Shown here: positions 50,405-57,649 of the stretch, one piece after another
Layout of the letters: the number at the start of each line of letters is the position of its first letter
Numbering within the stretch: the stretch's first letter is position 1
From: Candidatus Cloacimonas acidaminovorans str. Evry
Lineage (GTDB): Bacteria; Cloacimonadota; Cloacimonadia; Cloacimonadales; Cloacimonadaceae
Length of the DNA stretch: 64,000 bases
Direction: 5' to 3'
Assembly (NCBI RefSeq): GCF_000146065.2
Contig: NC_020449.1
Span: 930,001-994,000 of the forward strand
The notes under the pieces: generated by a model
Told to the model about the DNA's origin: nothing
The model's input: the letters and a program-made list of their open reading frames with translations, nothing else
The model's database searches: none
Translations under genes and position numbers: made by a program

Positions 50405-50490
50405 GATAATTAGAATTTGGGCAAAGTAAGATGGTCAATAATCTACCTATGGGTTGGATGAGATTAACTTTTTAATATAGAGGAGAAAAA

Positions 50491-51582
50491 ATGAATTCTA
50501 TTATCCTTTCGCCGGTCGGAACCAGTATTTTTACTAAAGGGAAGTTTCCTCCCGAAATTAATAAATTCTCTAACTGCAAAAAGTTAGAAGAGATTCCTTC
50601 CGACCAGCGAGAGGAAATTTCTTCTTATATTCAAGAGGTAAAAGAATTGTTGCTGTCTTCCTCTATGGAAGATGTAAAAAAAAGGTCTGCCGAGCTGAAT
50701 GGCATTATTCGTTATTATAATGATAATCTGCGTAATGCTGCAAAGGATATTCATTATTTGTTACCGAGTGATACTTATATTGGAAGAAGTGCCTGTGAGA
50801 TAGTAAAAAGTTTTCTGCAAAATTATGTTAAAGATGTAAGGATTATGGAGATTAAGGATTTGCAGACCTACGATTGTGAAGGATTTCAATATGCATTAAG
50901 TGATTTGGTTAGCCAAATAATGACTATTAAAGAAGGGTTACTTTCTGAGCAAAAATTAATCTTTAACCTTACTGGCGGTTTCAAATCCATTCTTTGCTTT
51001 CTGCAATCGCTGGGGATGTTTTACGCTGATGAAACAGTTTATGTATTTGAATTTTCCGATTCTTTGTTGAGGATACCGGCTTTACCTGTAAAGTTAGTTC
51101 CTGATGATTATCTGAAAGAGTATATAACTGTTTTTCGCCGTTTGCACAATGGTTTGTCTGTTACTGAAGAGGAATATAATAAAATTCCGGAGAGTTTAAT
51201 TCTCAAGCTTTATGGTGAACCAACTCTTTCTGCTTATGGAAAGATTGTTTGGGATAATTTCCGCAAAGACCTCTATTCCGAAAAGCTGTTAGATTCCATC
51301 AGCCCGAAAGTAAAATACAGTGAGAGCTTCTGGAAAAGTACCAAGGACTTGGAGAAAGACCGTTTTTATAATCTGAATATGCGTATTGATGAAGTCAGTT
51401 GCTTTATGGAAAAGGAAAATAAACCCAATCCCGCTTCTTTAGACCTGAAAAAATTAGAAATCCCTAAAGGAATTAGCACTCACGAATTTGACGCTTGGGC
51501 AGATAAAGATGCTAAAAGGGTCTTTTGTCATTTTGAGCAAGATACTATGGTTTTAGATATTCTTTTGGAGGGCTTACACTAA
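50491..51582 (+). CDS. CARF-RelE effector, Cami1-like ribosome-dependent mRNA interferase
   Basis: A 363-residue protein starting at 50491 after AGAGGAGAAAAA. The N-terminal ~205 residues form an APE2256-type CARF domain: IILSPVGTSIFT at the start, LIFNLTGGFKSILCFLQSLG (about 156-175) as the ligand loop. After a helical linker, residues about 245-363 look like a RelE/ParE-fold toxin: RFYNLNMRIDEVSCF, SLDLKKLEIPKG, then HEFDAWADKDAKRVFCHFEQ and a final beta strand. CARF-RelE proteins (Cami1) bind cyclic tetra-adenylate and cleave mRNA on ribosomes. The RelE part is inferred from pattern, not alignment. The 3' end overlaps the opposing cad1 by 9 bp. Confidence 0.8.
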   Translation: MNSIILSPVGTSIFTKGKFPPEINKFSNCKKLEEIPSDQREEISSYIQEVKELLLSSSMEDVKKRSAELNGIIRYYNDNLRNAAKDIHYLLPSDTYIGRSACEIVKSFLQNYVKDVRIMEIKDLQTYDCEGFQYALSDLVSQIMTIKEGLLSEQKLIFNLTGGFKSILCFLQSLGMFYADETVYVFEFSDSLLRIPALPVKLVPDDYLKEYITVFRRLHNGLSVTEEEYNKIPESLILKLYGEPTLSAYGKIVWDNFRKDLYSEKLLDSISPKVKYSESFWKSTKDLEKDRFYNLNMRIDEVSCFMEKENKPNPASLDLKKLEIPKGISTHEFDAWADKDAKRVFCHFEQDTMVLDILLEGLH

Positions 51583-53637
51583 TTGCATTATTTTTTGTTC
51601 GGCTTTTTTGATTAGTTCCTGCTTCTGTTCTTTGTTTTGAAAAGAGCTTACAAAACTATTCCGAATCAGAGTTAAAATCTCCCATTTACTTAATCCGCCT
51701 TCTGTCATTTTAGCCGCTTTTAAATATTCTTTGCTGATATCGGTTCTGGAAATTCCCGGATCGTCAGAACAAATACAAACCTTTATCCCTTTTTGTAAAT
51801 ATTGTTTCAAAGGATAAATACACATTTTAGAAGTAGAATTAATACTATAGTCCCGATATCCCTTTATTTGAAAATTGCTGCTGGGACAAAGTTCAATAGC
51901 AGTTCTCTTGTCTTTCAGTTTTTCCATCAGGTTTTCATCATCTTGCAAATATAACCCGTGTCCAATTCTATCGGCATTTAAGTTATACACTGTATTCCAC
52001 ATATTTTTAACAGAAGTAGTTTCTCCGGAGTGAATAGTAATTCTTAGGCAATCCTCCAATAGAGGTAATATTTTTTCTCTTAAAGAAATTGTTTCTCCCA
52101 TTTCCGGCCCTGCCAAATCAAAACCACAGATAAAATCGCTGATTTTCCCATTTTGTCCTTTTAATTCTTTACACAGATTGATGTGTTCATTTAAAATTTT
52201 AGGGCTTTTATGTCTACTACCGATGATAATTAAACGGAAAACGCATTCTGCATCTTTCAATTCGTCATACAATATTTCCACCACTTCAGTTGCTTTTAAA
52301 TTATTGGTATAGTTACAAGGTGAGCATCTTAATTCCTTATAAAGCAGGTTATTCTTTTTTGCATCATCTTTCAATTGCTTACATATCTCTCGTAATGCTT
52401 CTTCTGTTTGTAATAGGGTAGAACCCTGAAAATCGCCAATCTCCTCATATCTGTTTAAGCCGATTGCTATAAAGTTTTCTTCCTGAAGCATATCTCCCCA
52501 GATAACCTGTTCCAGCAAATTTTCATTGTTCTCAAAACAGAGTAAATATAAACTGCTATCTAAGCAGCGTAAGTTATTTTCCTGCATATTTATTGCTTTC
52601 CAGGTTGCTCTCAGCTCATTAAGGTTTTTCTTTTGGATAGAAGCAGTAATTTCTCTTTCCAGTTCTTTTTCCTTTAAGCTGTTACCTAAATATTTAGCAT
52701 TTGCTGTAGCAATCTTAATTAATCCTTTAGTATCTGCAAAACCACCCAAATGACAATGTAAATCAGTTTTGGGTAAATTATACAGCCACCTCAGGTCTTG
52801 TTTGCTGTTATCAATTCCGTTTATATATTTCTTTTTCAGCTCATTTATTTTGTCGGGATTTAACAGATGAAGAATTTGAAAATTGGAAGCGGGTTCAGAA
52901 TAGCGCAGTTTATTATAATAGTTGATTGTAAGATTATCCTGTTGTGCTTGTAGCTTTTCTACCAAATCCAGAAAGGAGGTATCTTCATCATTATAGCTAT
53001 ATATATTATCTGTAATTTCAGCTTTAGGAAGTTTAACTTCATTGTCCTCCATTAATTCTGCCAGTTTACCGGCAGGAATATCTTTATTATAAAGAACCGG
53101 GGTTATTTTGTTTATTTCTTGATAAGCTATATTTTCCGGTGTTGTCTCCAAATCAAAATTCACCATCCCCTCGGCTAAAATATGAATCATTGCTTTGCAC
53201 CCAAATAGATATGCAGCTTGTTGTATGTCACTGCTCATTGTTTTTCTGCCACCGCTAAGGCATAGATAAAGGTCTTGTGTGTTTCCTGTTTTATAAACCT
53301 TATAAACGATGCTATAAATTAAGTTTCTCATCATTCTGGCATCATTTTGGCTTAATATATCGGTCAGTTGGTTTAACTTATGAAATTGCAATTCTATATT
53401 TAAATTTTGAGCTGTTAACCAATTTTCTACCTCTTGTTTGCTGGTTGTAAAACTATCTTCAGTACAAATCATCGTGATAGATGTTACCGGTTTCAATTGA
53501 TTCTCATCTATTTCTGCCTGCAATGCTTCAAAATTTTTATGGTTACAATACAGAGGGTATTGTTGATAATTTAAAAAGCCCACCACTTCTGCAATCAAAT
53601 GACTCGTTTTACCCATTGAGACGATTAATTGGCTCAT
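51574..53637 (-). CDS. cad1: Cad1, CARF-adenosine deaminase effector
   Basis: A 687-residue fusion. Residues 1-170 form a CARF domain of the Csx1 type (LIVSMGKTSHLIAEVV; ligand loop LSGGRKTMSSD at 127-137). A linker follows, then an adenosine deaminase barrel from about 285: zinc ligands His294 and His296 (TDLHCHLGG), HSGE with catalytic Glu539, His560 (RIGHGL), CPSSN, and Asp625 in SDDPGIS. All catalytic residues are present. Cad1 enzymes turn ATP into ITP when cyclic oligoadenylate binds, stopping growth. The start is 8 bp after the calpL stop with no clear ribosome site, so translation is probably coupled. It is last in the calp operon. Confidence 0.92.
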   Translation of the reverse strand: MSQLIVSMGKTSHLIAEVVGFLNYQQYPLYCNHKNFEALQAEIDENQLKPVTSITMICTEDSFTTSKQEVENWLTAQNLNIELQFHKLNQLTDILSQNDARMMRNLIYSIVYKVYKTGNTQDLYLCLSGGRKTMSSDIQQAAYLFGCKAMIHILAEGMVNFDLETTPENIAYQEINKITPVLYNKDIPAGKLAELMEDNEVKLPKAEITDNIYSYNDEDTSFLDLVEKLQAQQDNLTINYYNKLRYSEPASNFQILHLLNPDKINELKKKYINGIDNSKQDLRWLYNLPKTDLHCHLGGFADTKGLIKIATANAKYLGNSLKEKELEREITASIQKKNLNELRATWKAINMQENNLRCLDSSLYLLCFENNENLLEQVIWGDMLQEENFIAIGLNRYEEIGDFQGSTLLQTEEALREICKQLKDDAKKNNLLYKELRCSPCNYTNNLKATEVVEILYDELKDAECVFRLIIIGSRHKSPKILNEHINLCKELKGQNGKISDFICGFDLAGPEMGETISLREKILPLLEDCLRITIHSGETTSVKNMWNTVYNLNADRIGHGLYLQDDENLMEKLKDKRTAIELCPSSNFQIKGYRDYSINSTSKMCIYPLKQYLQKGIKVCICSDDPGISRTDISKEYLKAAKMTEGGLSKWEILTLIRNSFVSSFQNKEQKQELIKKAEQKIMQLV

Positions 53638-53645
53638 ATTTTAGC

Positions 53646-55166
53646 TCATAAATTTAACATTTTATCCAGGGAGAACACACACCGATATTTTGGCTCTTCA
53701 GCATTAAACTGATAGTGATAAACATCAACTGGCAAAAAATGTCCTACAGCAATTCCCAAAGCCATACAAAGTGCGGTAGGAGCTGTCTGAAACAAATGAA
53801 TTCTTTCCCAATGATATTCTTGTCTGGCTGTATTTAAAGCAGAATTTATTTCTTGCAAATATGGCAGCCAGTTTTGGCTTGTTTCCATTACCCCTTGGTT
53901 TTCTCTGGCTTGTATAATTAAGAAATTATTTATCTGTAATTGTTTTTGACAATATGCTTTTGCCTCTCCAATCGGATTATGGCTTCCCAGATAAATAATG
54001 AAACCCAGTTCGTTTTTATGTGGCTCATTAATTAATAGTTCGCTTTGGATATATTGGTAGTCCTCTTTTTTAACAGAAACATTTTTCAGTTGCCTGGCAT
54101 TTTCTTTTCCGTAGAGGATAAAAACCTCGTGGTAAGTAGTATTGGAAAATTCCATTTGTAAAATACTTACTGCTCTTTTAAATCCGAAAAGAGCACCAAT
54201 TCCCAATTGCAAAGTGCTTATTTGTCCGGCATAAAACCATAAGACCTTCTTCGGCATCACCTTATCTTCCAGAAGTTTGAATTTATCTTTCACCTGTTCT
54301 TGCAGCAATTTTTGCCAGGCATTGGCTTCAAAAGGAAGAATGCCATTACCGAAAATAGCCAGGTCACTATTTGTGATACCGTAAAAATCTTCCAATAGTT
54401 CATAGCTAAACCAGCTGAATTTTTCCTGCACTTTTTGTTCCATTGCTTTTTGCCAACGCTTTAGTTCATTCTCTTCACCTTGATATTGAATAACAGGCAG
54501 GGGAATGGTTTCAGTATTTAACCAGGCATCAAGCTGTTCAATTTTTTTTATTCTATGCACCAGGTTTTGGCAGCAGCGCTTTTTGTATTCAATTTCTTCT
54601 GCTGTAATAATTTCTCCGGAGGGCAAAACAATACCGCTATAGGCAATTTTAGAGATTATTTTTTCATCTTTTACTAGCAAAGTTGCCAAAACTGCCAGTT
54701 GCCAGGAATTTCCCTGTATATTTTTATTAAAACCGATAAGGCAGTTTTGCTTTCCTAATTGTGCCAAATAGCTGAAGTTTTCAATTTTATCGCCTAAAAT
54801 GGCTAATGCTATCGGTTCCTCGGATTTCAGTTTATATACAAATACTTTTGCTAAAAAAGCATTTTTCCGGCTATCTACCGCCGGGAAAAGACCTATTTTA
54901 GGTTGTTGCTGGCTAAGGGATTTTAGTTCGTTTTCCGAAATTCCCCAAAGCTTACTTAACTGGGTTAAATATTTTCTCTTAGCGGAAAGCCAAAGCAGAG
55001 CATTCAGCTTTATATACGGGTTGTTTGCTTTTTCCAGTAAATTATAAACCCACTCTTCATCATCTTCTGAAACTCTATCTTGCTGAATGTATTGCAAAAT
55101 TATAAGTTCTGCTTCTGCTGAACCGCTTTTTAAATATTTATCGGCTGTTTCGTTAAATTTTGGCAT
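53646..55166 (-). CDS. calpL: CalpL-like Lon protease-SAVED effector
   Basis: A 506-residue protein. After a helical N-terminal ~90 residues, residues about 95-215 match a Lon/S16 peptidase core: nucleophile Ser154 in QGNSWQLAVLATLL, the segment SGIVLPSGEIITAEEIEYKK and a lysine, Lys195, 41 residues on; published CalpL has, as I recall, Ser152 and Lys193 with the same spacing. Residues about 300-506 match a SAVED sensor: VLWFYAGQISTLQLGIGA, LGFIIYLGSHNPIGEAKAYC and the C-terminal HLFQTAPTALCMALGIAVGH followed by VDVYHYQF. CalpL is activated by cyclic tetra-adenylate and cleaves its partner CalpT. No membrane segment is seen. Confidence 0.85.
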   Translation of the reverse strand: MPKFNETADKYLKSGSAEAELIILQYIQQDRVSEDDEEWVYNLLEKANNPYIKLNALLWLSAKRKYLTQLSKLWGISENELKSLSQQQPKIGLFPAVDSRKNAFLAKVFVYKLKSEEPIALAILGDKIENFSYLAQLGKQNCLIGFNKNIQGNSWQLAVLATLLVKDEKIISKIAYSGIVLPSGEIITAEEIEYKKRCCQNLVHRIKKIEQLDAWLNTETIPLPVIQYQGEENELKRWQKAMEQKVQEKFSWFSYELLEDFYGITNSDLAIFGNGILPFEANAWQKLLQEQVKDKFKLLEDKVMPKKVLWFYAGQISTLQLGIGALFGFKRAVSILQMEFSNTTYHEVFILYGKENARQLKNVSVKKEDYQYIQSELLINEPHKNELGFIIYLGSHNPIGEAKAYCQKQLQINNFLIIQARENQGVMETSQNWLPYLQEINSALNTARQEYHWERIHLFQTAPTALCMALGIAVGHFLPVDVYHYQFNAEEPKYRCVFSLDKMLNL

Positions 55167-55440
55167 TTTTTATATTTCCTATTCCTCGGAACTTTTTTTT
55201 ATCCTGCTATTTTACTCTCTCTTCGCCAGGTTAAAACCCGGCTACTTCTAAATGAGTTATGGTTATTTTATTCACCGGATTAAAATCCGTTGTTATTATC
55301 TATCGTTCCTACGGAACTTTTTTTGTTCTGTCTTCATTTCTTATATTCAAAATCCTGTAAATCCTTTTTATCCTGTTCATCCCATACTTATTCTCATTTG
55401 TTAATCTGCGTCATCCGCGAAATCTGCGTGAACCCTTCCT
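55167..55440. other. intra-operon spacer with dispersed repeats
   Basis: 274 bp between calpT and calpL, wide for an operon. It holds a copy of the TCCTGTTCATCCCA and TCTGCGTCATCCGCGAAATC repeats (about 55370-55430) and an inverted pair of CGGAACTTTTTTT words (55187, 55312). It may contain a promoter or processing site of its own. Confidence 0.5.
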
Positions 55441-56340
55441 TCAAAGCACCTTAAGCTTTATATCCAAAAGGTCTTGTGCCTGTTTTGGGAAAAAGGGCAC
55501 AAAATTTGCCAGGACAATTTGTTTAGGCAATTTTCCTTTAAACACTATTATATTTCCACAACGAATTTCCGCTTTTTTATCAATCAGATTTTCATCCGGA
55601 AGTAATAGTAAATTATGGCATTCATCTTTTTGCAATGTATAATTCTCAGCAAAATAAGCATAGTCATTGAGCTTCTTCATATCAGGAGAAATAATACCCA
55701 GAGCAAATTGTGCTATATGTTTATCGGCAGCCGCAAGTTGCAAAGTATCTTCAGGTTTTCTTTTATATTGCAGTTCAATCTGAGGAATCCAAATTAGGGG
55801 ATTGCTTTGTCTGCATCTTAATTCCAAGGTAATATTATGTTCCATAATCCGGAATTTGTTTTCGGGACTTTCCAGGTCTGTATTTATATTTTTATTAATT
55901 GGATGCTCTTTTTTCAGTTCTAATTTCAACTTCTCCAAATTCTTTCTTTCAATAAAATCCATTTCTATTGCCTCTTCAATTTCTTGTTCTGTAATATAAA
56001 AGTAGTTATCTGTTTCCAGAATGTATTTTCCGCTGTCGGTTGCAAACAAAATGTCAAATTCACTGGCAAAAACAGTATAGGGGCTTAATTTATAAGCTAA
56101 ATACCGATCCTTTCCCATTTCGTCTATTATTAAACAGCAAATTAAATAATCGTTATTTTCAAGCATTATAATACTACCGGGTAATTGATCGGGATACTGT
56201 TTGGGCTCTGGAAAACTGAATTCTGCATCTTCAGGCAGAAATAATTCCCTATCTTCCAGTTCTATTGGGGGCGTTTTTGTCTCTTTTTTAATACCCTCCA
56301 AATATGCCTGGTATAAAAGTTCTTTATCTTTTTCGTTCAT
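55441..56340 (-). CDS. calpT: CalpT-like partner (MazF-like domain) of the Lon-SAVED protease
   Basis: A 299-residue protein starting at 56340 behind AAGGAG. Residues about 45-105 (YPDQLPGSIIMLENNDYLIC, then CLIIDEMGKDRYLAYKLSPY) have the strand pattern and opening PGS-I of MazF/PemK-like small barrels. The central part is charged and probably flexible (EKLKLELKKEHPINKNINTD), a plausible cleavage site; the C-terminal ~120 residues form another beta-rich domain. In the known CalpL-CalpT-CalpS complex, CalpT tethers the sigma factor and is cut by the protease. The assignment rests mostly on context, with weak sequence support. It begins 16 bp after calpS. Confidence 0.65.
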   Translation of the reverse strand: MNEKDKELLYQAYLEGIKKETKTPPIELEDRELFLPEDAEFSFPEPKQYPDQLPGSIIMLENNDYLICCLIIDEMGKDRYLAYKLSPYTVFASEFDILFATDSGKYILETDNYFYITEQEIEEAIEMDFIERKNLEKLKLELKKEHPINKNINTDLESPENKFRIMEHNITLELRCRQSNPLIWIPQIELQYKRKPEDTLQLAAADKHIAQFALGIISPDMKKLNDYAYFAENYTLQKDECHNLLLLPDENLIDKKAEIRCGNIIVFKGKLPKQIVLANFVPFFPKQAQDLLDIKLKVL

Positions 56341-56356
56341 TATAAACTCCTTATCT

Positions 56357-57169
56357 TTATTCGCCCTTTTCTTTTTTATATGTAGGGTAAGGTGGACAGC
56401 TCTGACATATTTTTTTCAGGAAGTTATAAATAAAAAGGCGACCTACATTGTCATCAAAATTATTGTTTTCCAATGTCTGTTTAAACTTTTTTCTGATTCT
56501 TTCGTGCAGTTTATAGATATTATCCCTACTTTCATCCCTTAAACGCTTTGTTCCTCCTTTACTTGGTTCTTCCAATTCATGGCATAAAACATTTATTTCT
56601 CTTTTGTCCCATTCTTCATTTATTATAATTACCAGTAGTTTAGCTTTATATCGGTTAACAATATCATATTGAATATAGGGTAAATCTATAAATTGTTTAT
56701 TGTTGTAGTTCCCATAGTATTCTTCTCTTAAAATATGATTAATCTTGTCTTCCATTAGTTCATTAATGAATTCTTCCACACAATGCTTTGTAATATTTTC
56801 CGCAGTTTTGTAAAGATATTTGCCAAAGTCCTCTTCCTTACCCAATTCTTTTTCTTTCTTTTTCAGCTTGTCTACTTGAGGCAACATCTTCTCAATTATT
56901 TTCCCCATTAAACAATAATACATTTCTCCCTCATCCAAACTTGCCTTGAGACATAAATCTTTCAGCAATTTAAACTGAACAGGCCTTTTACCCAAAAACA
57001 TCCGGATTAGTGTAAAAATTTGATATTGTAGCTTTTTGTCGCTGCTTAGCAAATTCGGCTGTTTCAGTACTGTCCATAAGGCATTTTCCAGAGAAATTAT
57101 GTCTTTATCATTTTCTCCATCATTTCGCCATTTTTGGTAACCTTGATTGAAGGTATTTTTCTTTTCCAT
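56357..57169 (-). CDS. calpS: CalpS-like sigma factor (ECF-type)
   Basis: 270 residues from the ATG at 57169, which has GAAGGAAATCAGT upstream; a TTG-started extension to 57226 is less likely because it would overlap the promoter. Residues about 65-145 are helical and could match sigma region 2. Residues 185-232 (EEWDKREINVLCHELEEPSK, then KRLRDESRDNIYKLHERIRK) look like sigma region 4, the -35-binding helix-turn-helix. The first gene of a four-gene minus-strand operon. In the described system the sigma factor is freed when CalpL cuts CalpT. The C-terminal ~35 residues with CQSCPP are extra. Confidence 0.65.
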   Translation of the reverse strand: MEKKNTFNQGYQKWRNDGENDKDIISLENALWTVLKQPNLLSSDKKLQYQIFTLIRMFLGKRPVQFKLLKDLCLKASLDEGEMYYCLMGKIIEKMLPQVDKLKKKEKELGKEEDFGKYLYKTAENITKHCVEEFINELMEDKINHILREEYYGNYNNKQFIDLPYIQYDIVNRYKAKLLVIIINEEWDKREINVLCHELEEPSKGGTKRLRDESRDNIYKLHERIRKKFKQTLENNNFDDNVGRLFIYNFLKKICQSCPPYPTYKKEKGE

Positions 57170-57197
57170 ACTGATTTCCTTCTTTTGCGTTTTTTTC

Positions 57198-57226
57198 CTT
57201 ATGAAATAGCTTTGTTTTTTTGTCAA
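57198..57226 (-). promoter_or_regulatory. candidate promoter of the calpS-calpT-calpL-cad1 operon
   Basis: On the minus strand a perfect TTGACA (57221-57226) is followed, after exactly 17 bp, by CATAAG (57198-57203, four of six). It lies 28 bp ahead of the chosen calpS start and directly beside the 22-nt tandem repeats. Confidence 0.55.
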
Positions 57227-57239
57227 TCAAAACAGTTTG

Positions 57240-57405
57240 CTTTACTTTGAACTTTGAACTCCCGCACTTTGAACTTTGAACTTTGAACTCCCGCACTTTG
57301 AACTTTGAACTCCCGCACTTTGAACTTTGAACTCCCGCACTTTGAACTTTGAACTCCCGCACTTTGAACTTTGAACTCCCGCACTTTGAACTTTGAACTC
57401 CTACA
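57240..57405. repeat. 22-nt tandem repeat upstream of the calp operon
   Basis: About seven tandem copies of a unit built from CTTTGAACTTTGAACTCCCG, one extended by an extra 9-nt ACTTTGAAC step. The reverse complement contains GTTCAAAGTTCAAAG, a word also present at about 4120-4155. It lies just upstream of the operon promoter and between two divergent transcription units. The open frame across it is only a translation of the repeat. Confidence 0.85.
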
Positions 57406-57649
57406 CTTTTTCCTTACTTATCTGTGGTGGAGATGCCGTGGTGCCTCTTCGGCTTTTTGCACCTAATGGCCATTGCATCACCACGATATCTAATAGGGTA
57501 AGATCTAATTCTATTAGTTCTTTTGCTCTCTGCTTTCGGCTTTCTAAAAAATTTGTCCAATTTTTTTCACTTCTCCCCATATCTAAAAAGTAGAACTGTG
57601 TAATTATTAGTTAAAAATTCCAGAATAAAAACAAACAAAGGAGTAAAAG
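57406..57649. other. intergenic region upstream of the adaptation module
   Basis: Divergent promoter region. It contains partial inverted words around GATGCCGTGGTG (57431-57442) and CATCACCACGATATC (57476-57490). AAAGGAG (57638-57644) is the ribosome site of the next gene. No gene seen. Confidence 0.4.

Noticed and set aside
55441-56340. Reading the CalpT-like protein as an active MazF toxin
   Set aside because: The barrel-like segment is weak, and in the known system the MazF-like partner tethers a sigma factor; no catalytic residues could be assigned.
57170-57226. TTG-started extension of the sigma-like gene
   Set aside because: It would overlap the only good promoter candidate and lacks a ribosome site; the ATG at 57169 has GAAGGA upstream.
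57120-57362. 80-codon frame with repeated GSSKFKV-type peptides
   Set aside because: It is a translation of the 22-nt tandem repeat running into calpS in another frame.
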